From CAJQGY01 sp905478015 (GTDB taxonomy: Bacteria; Pseudomonadota; Gammaproteobacteria; Magnimaribacterales; D2472), in the NCBI GenBank assembly GCA_943788365.1, contig CALSPZ010000001.1:372001-436000 (forward strand): a stretch of DNA of 64,000 nt, written 5' to 3'. Position numbers and translations under genes: made by a program. Shown piece by piece: positions 25,852 through 35,225 of the stretch. How positions within the stretch are numbered: the first letter of the stretch is position 1; each line of letters opens with the position of its first letter. The notes beneath the pieces are model-generated. The model made no database searches. It saw only the letters and a program-made list of their open reading frames with translations, and was not told where the DNA came from.

Positions 25852-26634
25852 ATGAATAAATATATAAGATTATTAACATTAGTACCTATTTTTTGTTTTA
25901 GTTCATCTGGATATACACATGACTTAGAAACTGCAATAGCTAGTAATGAAAGAACCCCTAGCTATGCTTCAAGAGATGAATATAGAAATCCCTATGAAAC
26001 CTTAACTTTTTTTGAAATTAAATCGAATATGAAGGTCGTTGAGCTCTCACCTGGTGGAGGTTGGTATACAGAAATTCTTGCTAATTACCTCCACGAACCT
26101 GGTGCTCTAATAGCTGCACATTTTGACAAGAATACAGATAGAACTTATTTTAAAAATAGCAGGCTAGCATACGAAAAGAAAGTCTCAGAAAAATCAATGT
26201 ATGAGAACGTTTCTGTAGTTGATTTAAGCTCTAACCTTGCTCCCGAAGGAAGTGTTGATGCGGTTCTTACATTTAGAAACCTTCATAACTGGCTGGGGCC
26301 TCAAATGGATCTTATTTTTGCTAATAGCTACAAAGCTCTTAAACCTGGAGGTATATTTGGGGTTGTTGAGCACAGGGCTAGCCCAGGCACTTCAATGAAT
26401 ACTATGAAAAAGAGTGGCTATGTTACAGAAGAACATGCAATTATGGTTGCGAAAAAACATGGTTTCACTTTAGTTGCAAAATCAGAAATTAATTCAAACA
26501 GTAAAGACATCAAAGATTATCCTAAAGGTGTATGGACTCTTCCACCAAATCTTAGGCTTAAAGATGTTGATAGAGAAAAATATATTAATATTGGTGAGAG
26601 CGATAGGATGACTTTGTTATTTAAAAAACTTTAA
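25852..26634 (+). CDS. Exported class I SAM-dependent methyltransferase-like protein
   Basis: 260 aa with a signal peptide (about 1-22, ending SGYTH) and a methyltransferase fold: SAM motif VVELSPGGGWYTEIL (62-76), acidic AHFDKN, and RNLHNWLG. It matches the predicted periplasmic methyltransferase group (COG4798 type). SAM is not known to be plentiful in the periplasm, so the substrate and even the activity are uncertain. It starts 32 bp after the R2 motif and is the first gene beyond the accessory zone. Confidence 0.8.
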   Translation: MNKYIRLLTLVPIFCFSSSGYTHDLETAIASNERTPSYASRDEYRNPYETLTFFEIKSNMKVVELSPGGGWYTEILANYLHEPGALIAAHFDKNTDRTYFKNSRLAYEKKVSEKSMYENVSVVDLSSNLAPEGSVDAVLTFRNLHNWLGPQMDLIFANSYKALKPGGIFGVVEHRASPGTSMNTMKKSGYVTEEHAIMVAKKHGFTLVAKSEINSNSKDIKDYPKGVWTLPPNLRLKDVDREKYINIGESDRMTLLFKKL

Positions 26635-26650
26635 TTATTAAGCCTGTTAT

Positions 26651-26809
26651 TTAAAATGAGCATTGCACTTCTTCTAAAAAGTTAGTTTTAAGTCTTAATA
26701 GCTGCCCAGGATCCTTTCTATTAGGATATCTAGGATAAACCCATAAATCAGTATCTTGATCAACAGAATTCGTTAATTGATTATATATATCTAAACTAAC
26801 AAGTTTAGC
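26651..26809 (-). pseudogene. Possible C-terminal gene remnant
   Basis: The minus strand has a protein-like open stretch of about 52 codons with no start, preceded by an in-frame stop. It includes LWVYPRYPNRKDPGQLL and ends EEVQCSF. Its composition is like coding sequence, but no gene precedes it, so it is probably the tail of a lost gene. The family is not recognised. Confidence 0.35.
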
Positions 26810-26831
26810 CTATAAATTGCTAAGCTTATTT

Positions 26832-26860
26832 AAAAAAGGGAGCTAAAAGCTCCCTTTTTT
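26832..26860. terminator. Bidirectional intrinsic terminator
   Basis: AAAAAAGGGAGCT and AGCTCCCTTTTTT form a strong stem around AAA, with A and T tracts on both sides. It ends the minus-strand gene at 26876 and could also stop transcription from 25852. Confidence 0.85.
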
Positions 26861-26875
26861 ATACTTAAAATAAAG

Positions 26876-27574
26876 CTATTTGCTTGCAGTATAGAATTGC
26901 TCACATACTTCAAACTGATCATTAACAACATCATCAACTAGCAGTAGTGCTTCTCTATATGTATTACCCCACGATGCTCCTGCAAAATAATCATCTATTA
27001 ATGCGCCATGAGTATCTACATTTGAAGTTATTGATTTAAGGTAATAAGTACCAGCCTCAGTAACGCCACCACCTATTGCTACAAACAAACCATTCATGAA
27101 GGTATCATGACCAGCAGCCTGAACTTCTTTCTCGAGTCTAGTTACTACTTGAACTAACTTTGGAAGATTTGCTCTTGAAACTTTAATACGCATAGCTCTC
27201 TCATATCCAGGATCTAGTCTAGGAAAAGGCTTTATTGGGGCCCATGTTGCTCCATATTTAAATTTACGCATTTTTGACATTTCTTTAGGCGCTTTGCTTG
27301 GATCATATTTACTTGCGCCTTGAAGTGCGCTTGTTACATCTGAAAAAGCACTCCACATCATAAGCTGGCCTTTATAATCTCGTCCAGATATTGTTTCGCA
27401 ATATCCTGCAGCATCAGCCCCTATTGCTTCATATAAAGCTGTATTAGATTTAACTGATTCAATATAGGCATCAGTGTTCTTAGCACTAACCATTACAGTT
27501 GTGAATGCACCTTCAGAAGTAGCACTCATGCTGAAAGTTAATACAAAAATTGATATTAGTTTTATTTTATTCAT
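26876..27574 (-). CDS. Secreted protein of unknown function
   Basis: 232 aa with a signal peptide (about 1-23). The mature part seems to hold two similar alpha/beta units, each starting with a strand (FTTVMVSAKN; ERAMRIKVSR) then a helix, which recalls dimeric alpha-beta-barrel (ABM/EthD-like) proteins; this is only a fold guess. A strong terminator follows, and a remnant of a similar 3' end lies 1.2 kb downstream at 25627. Confidence 0.7.
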   Translation of the reverse strand: MNKIKLISIFVLTFSMSATSEGAFTTVMVSAKNTDAYIESVKSNTALYEAIGADAAGYCETISGRDYKGQLMMWSAFSDVTSALQGASKYDPSKAPKEMSKMRKFKYGATWAPIKPFPRLDPGYERAMRIKVSRANLPKLVQVVTRLEKEVQAAGHDTFMNGLFVAIGGGVTEAGTYYLKSITSNVDTHGALIDDYFAGASWGNTYREALLLVDDVVNDQFEVCEQFYTASK

Positions 27575-27744
27575 TTAGACTCCTCTTAAAAATTATTACA
27601 TTATAAATATAACTGTAAAAAGAGATTAAATGAAGAAATACAAAATAATCATTTTTGTATGAGGGGGTATTAAACACTTATGGCTATTCAACCTTATCCA
27701 TTTGACTGTTAGACTATTAAGCATATTTAATTTTTAAGGTATCA

Positions 27745-28005
27745 ATGAATATTTGGCAAAAAATAATATATTTAGGCCTAGCAACAATAACTACATTGTT
27801 AATTTTTCATCTTGAAAAGCTTGAGGATCGTGTAAGAGTTCTTGAAGAAACAATAGAAGAACAGATCGAAAGAGCTGGAGAGATAGCAAAAACAGCCCAC
27901 ACTAATGAAATTATTTTAAGAAATAACTATGTCCTAACAGACACAGAGATATCTTTGTCGAAAGATATACTTGGACATAAAATGCAATTTACAAAATTCT
28001 TTTAA
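27745..28005 (+). CDS. Small membrane-anchored coiled-coil protein
   Basis: 86 aa: an N-terminal helix (about 4-22) and a heptad-like region (EKLEDRVRVLEETIEEQIERA). The function is unknown. Its 3' end runs into the next small frame, which starts at 28013; the two could be parts of one protein if a base was gained or lost near 27995-28010 in the TTCTTTTAATTC stretch. Confidence 0.55.
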   Translation: MNIWQKIIYLGLATITTLLIFHLEKLEDRVRVLEETIEEQIERAGEIAKTAHTNEIILRNNYVLTDTEISLSKDILGHKMQFTKFF

Positions 28006-28012
28006 TTCTGAC

Positions 28013-28240
28013 ATGGAGCTAAAAGATGAAATCAATATCCTATTGAATAAAACTAAAGATAGCCTAGTGCTTAATGACATTACTTCAACTGGAAAAAATA
28101 TGAATGACTATGAAAGCGGTGAGCAGTATATGTTTTGGGGCGATGACCCCGATTTAAGCTATATGATAAATATTCCAAAAAAAGAATTTCATATTCATAC
28201 TCATGACGGAAGTATGGTTATATATAAATGTAATTTATAA
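28013..28240 (+). CDS. Small protein of unknown function
   Basis: 75 aa from the ATG at 28013, 8 bp after the previous stop; a start at 27971 would overlap the previous gene. It is acidic, with a C-terminal EFHIHTHDGSMVIYKCNL. Its stop and the next start overlap (TAATG), so it is read together with the 60-aa gene. The function is unknown. Confidence 0.5.
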   Translation: MELKDEINILLNKTKDSLVLNDITSTGKNMNDYESGEQYMFWGDDPDLSYMINIPKKEFHIHTHDGSMVIYKCNL

Positions 28241-28422
28241 TGATTACTGATAAGAATGAGGCGGTTATAAATAAAATTTTAGACATTATTGATTCAGATA
28301 ATTTAGAAGCCTCGCCAAAACAAGACCTTATTAATCACTTAAAAAAAAGGGTTAGTATCTCCAATCTTGAAAAAGAAAAAATTGATGAGTCTTTGAGAAT
28401 ATTACAAAACCTTAAAGACTAA
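28240..28422 (+). CDS. 60-aa helical protein of unknown function
   Basis: A small charged protein predicted to be a helical hairpin (EAVINKILDIIDS and LEKEKIDESLRILQNLKD). It starts in a TAATG overlap with the gene before it and ends about 30 bp before the convergent GH81 gene. No family is recognised. Confidence 0.5.
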   Translation: MITDKNEAVINKILDIIDSDNLEASPKQDLINHLKKRVSISNLEKEKIDESLRILQNLKD

Positions 28423-28453
28423 TTAAGTCCCTAAGGTTTTGTAAAAAAATATT

Positions 28454-31400
28454 TTAATTCTCTATCTTAAAGCCATTAGCAGGAACGGTAAAAGTCTTAC
28501 CATCACTATAACTTACTGTAATAGGGTTGTTTTCATAATTATATGCTACATATGTAGTAACCCCATTTTTCTCAAAGGCGACTGCAGTAGGATGATCTGA
28601 TGTTAATTCACCTGTTCCGGTCTGTATATGGCCAAGAGCATTAAAGGTGTGTATCCAATGATAGGTATGAGCTTTTGATTCTCCAGCCTCATTCTCATAG
28701 AGAGATACACTTTCATAGTCATTAATTGCTGCTTCACCATCAACCATAGCTATAAGATTCCACCAAAGATCTCTCCATTCATCATCAGTTTGCAAGCCTG
28801 AAGGTAATTTATTTGAGGATTCGGCTAAACCTAAATCTATATAATCCATCATATAATCCTTGTACTGACTAACATGGAAAATTAAAGGATTAGATGGCAA
28901 GCCTTGTATACCTAAAATATGAGCATACTTAGGACTAAACCAAGTGGAGAAGTCAGCACCACTACTCCATATAATTGACGTGGTTATATTTGGATATCCG
29001 TTAATAAAGTTATCATAATCATCGCCTAAGCCATTATAGCCATCTATATTATTCCAATATTGCCAATAGGCGGTTGAAGTGCTTGCGTGGAGGTAAATAC
29101 CCCTATTAACTAAGTCATTATCATCAACAATAAGACCGTATAAAATAAGTGCGCCATATGAGTTAGCTGCTTCTGATGTAGACTCATTGTTATTACCTTG
29201 CAAAGCATCAGCCTTTCCGTCAGCCCAAGAAAAACCATTTGCAGGATCAAAATTTCTATAATTTGGGAACATATCGTCAGTGTCTACGCCAGCATAATCT
29301 CTAATTAATAATTCAACCATAGGGCCATATTTATCATCCCCACACCATGATTTGTCAGTTCTGCATATCTCAGCAGCAGCTCTAACAAAGTAGCCGTAAT
29401 GGAAGTGATGGTCAGCAAGCCTAGTATGAGAGCCATAGGCCTCTTCCATACCCAGTAAAGTATCCCAAGTATCATCGTAGACAAAATACCTTTCCTCATC
29501 TAACTCACCATTTGTTTCAGCAGTAAACCAATCTTCAAGTTCTGATTTTAACCAATTGGTTAAACGATTTGATTCTTCAGTTAGCCCTATTGATTTTGAG
29601 ATAGCAATAAGCTCTGCAACTTTTCCATAGGCTTTGCCGGACCAATACGTGTCGTTTGTAATAGATCTATCAATCCAAACATTTTCACCCTGATCAACAA
29701 AGTCTTTTACAAGTTGAGTAAGTTTTGACACTTCAAAAGTATTATCAATTGAAGGTAATGTAGGCAAGACGCCTACATAAGGCATCGTGTAATTAAAAGA
29801 GTCCCTCTCTGCAAACTTAATAACGCCTCTAGCGCTTCTAATTTTATAGTTAGAAGTTTGATTGTTAGATGAAAACTTCCAATGCATTGGATGTAAACCA
29901 ATAATGGTGTTAACTAGATTGCCATCTTTTCCATGATACTCATGTGTTACAGTAACCGAATTATCAGACCTATCAACTTCGTAATTAATATCAACAGCTG
30001 AGATTACATTTCTTGATTTATTTATAAAATAATCAGACATTGCATCACCTGGAATACCTGAAGACTGGGGAATATAGGTTACTGTAAATTCTCCAGTGCT
30101 ATTGTTAATACTAATATTGTTGCTTGTTGGATTTGTAAATGTTGTGACCCCTTCGCCTGTGATAATAAAGTTATTTCTATTACCGGCAACATCCGTCCAA
30201 ACTCCAAGACTATCGCCTTGTTCATAGAAAACACCTTTTTCGCCACCATCTTCTCTTAGCGTTTTTAAAATTGCATTTCCATCAAAAACCTTAAAAAACA
30301 CATATGGGGAGCCATGTACAAAAGTTGCCTCCATGACGTCGGTATCCCCAGACATCCATAGCGTAGTAACTGAGCCATCACTATAGTCTTTTAAGTATGC
30401 ATTCATATTTGTATGCTTACTATTAGCAATTGCTATACCATCAAAAACCTCAGTAAACCATTCGGGAGCTGCATATTGTGGGTAACAATTACCGCATAAA
30501 CCACCTGCAAGTCTGAACCCACCTGGGATTCCCATCAACCTAACTCCAGCAGTGCTTAGTCTTGCTCTTATTGGGTCAGGAGAAACGTGAGCTGGTGACA
30601 CAGAAGTAGGATCACCAATTTTTGTTTCGCCAATAAAAGGAATAGACCCCCACCATCGATGTGTTGCAATTTTTTTTGAAGCTGCAGGCTCTACAACCTG
30701 AGGCATAACTTTAACTGGTGCGCTTATAGGTTTTCCGGTTGAGTTATTACAGCTACTAATAAATGATTCAACAACACCAGCATTCCATATCCAAGTTGCA
30801 GCATCGTTACTACCACATTTATAACTTTCTATATTTATTGCTGTAGAAATATTACCTGCTCCATAATTGATTATTTCATACTCACCAGTATTACCTGATC
30901 CGCCGCCGCCTCCATTATTCGGTCCAGAGGGAGGTGTTGCTCCCTCTTTAATACCTGTATATCTAACATTATCTATTTGATAAACAAGATTTTCACCAGT
31001 TTGAAAAGATGGGAAGAAAACCATGGGCACGGTAATATTTGATAGATTTAAAGCTCCGCTTTGAGTTAATGCTGAAACAGGGAAATCTATTGATTCCCAT
31101 TGCCCGTTAGCACTAATATCATTTACAGGTAACTCTCCAGAATTCTGAGTATCACTTTCAACTTTTACAAGAAAGCCATTAGGTAAATTGTCTGTACCTT
31201 TGTTAACAACCTTTATATCAAATGATAAAGACCCTTCAGAATAATCGCTGAGGTTTACCCCTGCAGTAGGTCCCACAACTAATCCAGCATGGCCTGCATT
31301 AGATGTATATCTAACTTCTAGCACATCTCCTCTGTCGGAACCCGAATCAACATAAGAGTAATCTACACTTTGACATGAATCTGATTTGCATGACTGATAA

Positions 31401-32194
31401 CCATTGAGCTCATCAAAAAAGAATAGAGAACTTTCTCCACCCCATATAGTAGCAACAGAACCTTCATCTATGATTTGAACATCGAGATTGGATGTATTTT
31501 CATCTACATCGGTAACAACGACAGTAATATCTTGTGTATCCGAATCTGTTCCATCGCTAGCAGTTACAGTTGCTGTATAAGTAGATTGAGTTTCATAGTC
31601 TGGAGGTGATATAAAAGTTAAAACCCCTCCTGATGTTATAGCTAATTCAGAACCGCTAACTTGAAAGGTAATGGAGTCTCCATCAGCATCTGTTGCAGTT
31701 ACAGTTCCTATAGCGGTTTGATTTTCAGCTGCTGTAAAAGTATTAGATGAAGTAATAACTGGAGCGCTATTCTCATCAACATCAGTAACTGATACAACGA
31801 TCCCTACCGAACCAGTAGCCGAACCATCTGATGCAACAACTGTAATAGAGTAATTATTATCACCACTTGCACTTCCTGGATTCTCAAAGTCAGGAGCTGT
31901 ATTGAAACTTAAAACTCCTGTGCCTGAATCTATAGTAATTAGTGAGGTATCATCTCCAGTCAAGGAGTATGTAAGAGTATCTCCGTCAGCATCTGTTGCT
32001 GTAACTGTTCCAATAGCAGTTGTATTTTCTGCAACTGCAATTGTCCCTACATTAGCAAATGTTGGTGCATTATTTGCAGGTGGTGTGGGTGGGGTTGGTG
32101 GGGTTGGAGTAGATCCTCCGCCGCCTCCGCCGCCTCCGCCACAAGATGAAATAATAAAAATTGAAGTTATTAAAAGTGATGATCTAAGATTCAT
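28454..32194 (-). CDS. GH81-family endo-beta-1,3-glucanase lipoprotein (laminarinase-like)
   Basis: 1246 aa. The lipobox IISSC (Cys 18) predicts a lipid-anchored surface or periplasmic enzyme. A Gly9 and PTPPTPP linker follows, then two cadherin-like repeats (about 40-145 and 145-235, each with ATDADGD and ending VTDVDEN), a beta-sandwich CBM-like module (about 235-420), a second Gly-rich linker, and a GH81 catalytic region to the end. GH81 marks are YDDTWDTLLGMEEAYGS, DHHFHYGYF (about 900-935) and NESTSEAANSYGALILYG (about 1003), whose two Glu four apart match the family's catalytic acidic pair. The likely substrate is laminarin. Confidence 0.88.
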   Translation of the reverse strand: MNLRSSLLITSIFIISSCGGGGGGGGGSTPTPPTPPTPPANNAPTFANVGTIAVAENTTAIGTVTATDADGDTLTYSLTGDDTSLITIDSGTGVLSFNTAPDFENPGSASGDNNYSITVVASDGSATGSVGIVVSVTDVDENSAPVITSSNTFTAAENQTAIGTVTATDADGDSITFQVSGSELAITSGGVLTFISPPDYETQSTYTATVTASDGTDSDTQDITVVVTDVDENTSNLDVQIIDEGSVATIWGGESSLFFFDELNGYQSCKSDSCQSVDYSYVDSGSDRGDVLEVRYTSNAGHAGLVVGPTAGVNLSDYSEGSLSFDIKVVNKGTDNLPNGFLVKVESDTQNSGELPVNDISANGQWESIDFPVSALTQSGALNLSNITVPMVFFPSFQTGENLVYQIDNVRYTGIKEGATPPSGPNNGGGGGSGNTGEYEIINYGAGNISTAINIESYKCGSNDAATWIWNAGVVESFISSCNNSTGKPISAPVKVMPQVVEPAASKKIATHRWWGSIPFIGETKIGDPTSVSPAHVSPDPIRARLSTAGVRLMGIPGGFRLAGGLCGNCYPQYAAPEWFTEVFDGIAIANSKHTNMNAYLKDYSDGSVTTLWMSGDTDVMEATFVHGSPYVFFKVFDGNAILKTLREDGGEKGVFYEQGDSLGVWTDVAGNRNNFIITGEGVTTFTNPTSNNISINNSTGEFTVTYIPQSSGIPGDAMSDYFINKSRNVISAVDINYEVDRSDNSVTVTHEYHGKDGNLVNTIIGLHPMHWKFSSNNQTSNYKIRSARGVIKFAERDSFNYTMPYVGVLPTLPSIDNTFEVSKLTQLVKDFVDQGENVWIDRSITNDTYWSGKAYGKVAELIAISKSIGLTEESNRLTNWLKSELEDWFTAETNGELDEERYFVYDDTWDTLLGMEEAYGSHTRLADHHFHYGYFVRAAAEICRTDKSWCGDDKYGPMVELLIRDYAGVDTDDMFPNYRNFDPANGFSWADGKADALQGNNNESTSEAANSYGALILYGLIVDDNDLVNRGIYLHASTSTAYWQYWNNIDGYNGLGDDYDNFINGYPNITTSIIWSSGADFSTWFSPKYAHILGIQGLPSNPLIFHVSQYKDYMMDYIDLGLAESSNKLPSGLQTDDEWRDLWWNLIAMVDGEAAINDYESVSLYENEAGESKAHTYHWIHTFNALGHIQTGTGELTSDHPTAVAFEKNGVTTYVAYNYENNPITVSYSDGKTFTVPANGFKIEN

Positions 32195-32311
32195 AATATA
32201 AATATAGTAGGATTTAAGTGCGAATTATATACTAAAATTTTGTTTAAAAAAGATATCAAAATTGTAAATAATTTACACTTTTTGAATATGTTTTTAGTTA
32301 TATATTTCTAA

Positions 32312-33991
32312 TTAATAACCAACTGCGTGACCATCTTTTCTAGATTCAGATGCACCGTAAAAAACACCATCTTTGAGCATTATTGCTTGATAGCCACCAA
32401 AGATACCTGGTTGGTAATCTATAATATGACCTTTAATTTTAAGCTCTTCAATAATAGTTTTAGTAAACGAATTTTCCAAACTTAGAGATCCTCCATTTAT
32501 CATAGTTTCACCTGTTGGTTGAGACGAACCAGTATGGACTATTCTTGGTGCATCACCAGCCTCTTGAAGGTTAAGATTAAAATCAATTATATTAATTGCT
32601 ATTTGAGCATGCGCCTGAGGTTGAGTTGCTCCACCCATTACACCAAAACTTATGAAAGGCTTATTATCTTTAGTTATGAAGGCTGGAATAATTGTATGAA
32701 ATGGCCTCTTTCCTCCAACCAATGAATTTGCATGATCTTTATCTAGACTAAATAGCTCGCCTCTATTCTGTATCATAAAACCTAAACCTGGTGGGACCAT
32801 TCCTGATCCCATCCCTCTATAGTTGCTTTGAATTAGGGAAACCATATTCCCATCCTTATCTGCTGTGGTGAGATAGATCGTATCACCATCCTTTAAAGTG
32901 CCTGCAGGGACGCTAGCGGATGATTTGAGAGGGTTAATATGTTTTGATCTTATATCAGCATATTCTTTTGAGATTAAATAATCTATGCCAATATCATTAA
33001 AATCTGGATCGGCGTAATACTTAGCCCTGTCTGCAAAAGCTAACTTCTTTGCTTCAACAAAATGATGGATGTATTCACTACTAAATAAGCCCATTTTATT
33101 TAGGTCATACCTTTCAAGTAAATTTAATATTTGAAGAGCTGCAATACCTTGTCCATTTGGTGGTAACTCCCAAACATCATAGCCCCTATAATTTGTTGAA
33201 ACTGGCTCCACCCATTCTGCGTGGTATTGAGCTAGATCATCGGCTGAAAGGAATCCACCTTGAGAAACTACAAAATTACTCATTATTTTAGCTATATCCC
33301 CCTCATAAAAACTTGATCGCTTTGAAGTTGCAATGTCTTCTAAGGTTTTTGCTAGCATAGGGTTTTTAAAAATATCCCCTTTTTTTAAATATGCATCATA
33401 AGGCATCCATACGTCTTTAAAGTTTGGATATTTTTTAAATCTTTGTGATGATAATTCTAGATAGTAAGCTATGGTTTCAGTGAGTGGAAATCCATTATTT
33501 GCATAATTAATTGTTGGTTTGAATAATTCTTTAAATGGTAACTTGCCAAATCTCTCATGAAGTTTTATCCACCCATCTACGGCACCGGGAACAGAAACTG
33601 GCAATGGGCCATATGAAGGAATTTTATCAAGGTTATTGTCAGTAAAGTATTCAATAGATATATCTTTTGGAGATGGGCCGCTAGCATTTAATCCATAAAG
33701 TTTTTTCGTTTTTGCATCCCAAAGAATTACAAACAAGTCACCCCCAATACCATTTCCTGTTGGTTCCATTAAACCCAAGGCTACGTTTGCAGCAATTGCA
33801 GCATCTATAGCATTTCCTCCATCTTTTAAAATCTGAAGTCCTATTTGCGAGGCAAGTGGATGGCTTGTTGCAACCATTCCATTTTGAGCTATAACTTCTG
33901 ATCTGCTGCTGAAGTCTTGTCCAGTAACTCTGTCATATGACAAAAGATTTATTGAAAAAATAATAGTTAGAAAATAGTAAAAAAAATTCAT
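32312..33991 (-). CDS. ggt: Gamma-glutamyltransferase
   Basis: 559 aa with a signal peptide (about 1-24), a periplasmic GGT of the Ntn-hydrolase fold that cleaves glutathione and gamma-glutamyl compounds. GNAIDAAIAANVALGLMEP, GIGGDLFVILWD and PVSVPGAVDGW are clear. The autoprocessing Thr is likely in DTIYLTTADKDGNMVS, where E. coli GGT has TTHYSVVDKDGNAVS. A 58-aa membrane protein gene ends 3 bp upstream. Confidence 0.92.
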   Translation of the reverse strand: MNFFYYFLTIIFSINLLSYDRVTGQDFSSRSEVIAQNGMVATSHPLASQIGLQILKDGGNAIDAAIAANVALGLMEPTGNGIGGDLFVILWDAKTKKLYGLNASGPSPKDISIEYFTDNNLDKIPSYGPLPVSVPGAVDGWIKLHERFGKLPFKELFKPTINYANNGFPLTETIAYYLELSSQRFKKYPNFKDVWMPYDAYLKKGDIFKNPMLAKTLEDIATSKRSSFYEGDIAKIMSNFVVSQGGFLSADDLAQYHAEWVEPVSTNYRGYDVWELPPNGQGIAALQILNLLERYDLNKMGLFSSEYIHHFVEAKKLAFADRAKYYADPDFNDIGIDYLISKEYADIRSKHINPLKSSASVPAGTLKDGDTIYLTTADKDGNMVSLIQSNYRGMGSGMVPPGLGFMIQNRGELFSLDKDHANSLVGGKRPFHTIIPAFITKDNKPFISFGVMGGATQPQAHAQIAINIIDFNLNLQEAGDAPRIVHTGSSQPTGETMINGGSLSLENSFTKTIIEELKIKGHIIDYQPGIFGGYQAIMLKDGVFYGASESRKDGHAVGY

Positions 33992-33994
33992 AAT

Positions 33995-34171
33995 TTATCC
34001 CATTAATATAAATGAATCTGGTTTTTCAAATAAGAAATAAACAGCTAAGGCAATTATTAATATAAGAAGTGTTTTAACGTTAAAACTAGCCTTTGATTTC
34101 AATATAACTATTAATGAGGTGCTAATAAGCAACAATCCTAAAAAGTAATTAATAAGTTCAAATGTAATCAT
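33995..34171 (-). CDS. 58-aa two-helix membrane protein
   Basis: The ATG at 34169-34171 opens a frame of 58 residues with two hydrophobic helices (about 5-25 and 33-50) and a short tail SFILMG. It ends 3 bp before the ggt start, so the two are probably co-transcribed. The function is unknown. Confidence 0.5.
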   Translation of the reverse strand: MITFELINYFLGLLLISTSLIVILKSKASFNVKTLLILIIALAVYFLFEKPDSFILMG

Positions 34172-34218
34172 GATATTTTATTTATAACACTTATAGATAT
34201 TAAGTTATCATAATATAC

Positions 34219-34362
34219 ATGGATATTATCTTAATAATTATGTTCTTAACTTTTCTTGCTGGGGTTTGGATTGCCTCAGAAGATCTTGTTAAGTGGCAAA
34301 GATTGCTTTTAGTAGCAACAACATCCATTGTTGTAATTGCTATAGTAAGCAACGGTTATTAG
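34219..34362 (+). CDS. 47-aa two-helix membrane protein
   Basis: ATG at 34219. Two hydrophobic stretches (2-18 and 29-43) flank a charged turn (SEDLVKWQR). The stop abuts the ATG of the next gene at 34363, which supports translation as the first gene of a small operon. The function is unknown. Confidence 0.5.
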   Translation: MDIILIIMFLTFLAGVWIASEDLVKWQRLLLVATTSIVVIAIVSNGY

Positions 34363-34749
34363 ATGAGGGTATTATGTCTAACAATAATATTGAGTATCAG
34401 CTATCAACTTAATGCCTCATCAAATGCTATTGATTGCACTAGTGAAATTGATACTGCTTACTTTAACTCAGCCAATTATAAAAATAGAGAAATAATTTTT
34501 TCATCCTCGAAGGCAGATCTTGAGTTAAAAAACCTCATGACAAAGAGGCTTAATATAACAGGTGTACTTTCATTAAAAGATTTGGATAGCTTATTTGAAT
34601 GGGATAGAATCAATAATATGAAATACATCTACAAAATACTTGATCTTATGGATAGAAACTATCTTATTAATAAAAAAAATGTAGAAGATTTTCTAAAATA
34701 CGAAGCTGAGTTTAATAGTCACTGTGAGGGTTTAAATCATAATGTTTAA
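34363..34749 (+). CDS. Secreted protein of unknown function
   Basis: 128 aa with a signal peptide (about 1-20). The mature part has two Cys (near residues 25 and 121) that could form a disulphide and is otherwise charged and helical. It overlaps the next secreted-protein gene by 8 bp, so the pair is coupled. The family is not recognised. Confidence 0.6.
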   Translation: MRVLCLTIILSISYQLNASSNAIDCTSEIDTAYFNSANYKNREIIFSSSKADLELKNLMTKRLNITGVLSLKDLDSLFEWDRINNMKYIYKILDLMDRNYLINKKNVEDFLKYEAEFNSHCEGLNHNV

Positions 34750-35218
34750 AACTATAATTTTTAGTGCTCTTGGGATTTTTTTAGTTACACTTCCCATCAA
34801 TTTGCAAGCTGAATCTGAAGCGACAATGGATTTAAAATGTGCAGTTGTAATCACATCTAGGATTAATGACAACCAAGATCCCTTCCAGTACGCTCTTGAT
34901 AGAATTCGAATGTGTAAAAAAAATGATATCCTTTCTGTATCAAGTTTTTTGGATACACTTACAACCAAAGTCTACTTTAATGACTTGATGCGAGGCTTTT
35001 GTGCTTTCGACAAACAAATCATAATTGATGTAAATTCAGAATCTTCTAGTCTAAGTTGTGCTCATATTGGAAAAGAGAGACTAAGAAGAGATTTTAAGAA
35101 ATCTGCTAGCTTAAGACCAAAATACGATATTGATAAAAGAGCATACAGAAACGACCCAAGCTGGAATAATAACCCTACTCCGCTAAAAGAGCCTGGGCCT
35201 TCGGGAACAAGACCCTGA
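34742..35218 (+). CDS. Secreted protein of unknown function
   Basis: 158 aa with a signal peptide (about 1-23, ending LQAES). Four Cys in the mature part (LKCAVV, RMCKK, GFCAF, LSCAH) suggest two disulphides. The tail is basic then Pro-rich (NPTPLKEPGPSGTRP). It may work with the secreted 128-aa protein encoded just upstream. The family is not recognised. Confidence 0.6.
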   Translation: MFKTIIFSALGIFLVTLPINLQAESEATMDLKCAVVITSRINDNQDPFQYALDRIRMCKKNDILSVSSFLDTLTTKVYFNDLMRGFCAFDKQIIIDVNSESSSLSCAHIGKERLRRDFKKSASLRPKYDIDKRAYRNDPSWNNNPTPLKEPGPSGTRP

Positions 35219-35225
35219 AATAAAC

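Noticed and set aside
25741..25852. R2 motif read as a coding remnant (GEAISTKDK...)
   Set aside because: The two copies share this reading for only about ten codons and then diverge with different frames, so coding is not supported.
31902..32201. Plus-strand Pro-rich frame opposite the GH81 lipoprotein start
   Set aside because: It is the antisense shadow of the Gly and Thr-Pro linkers.
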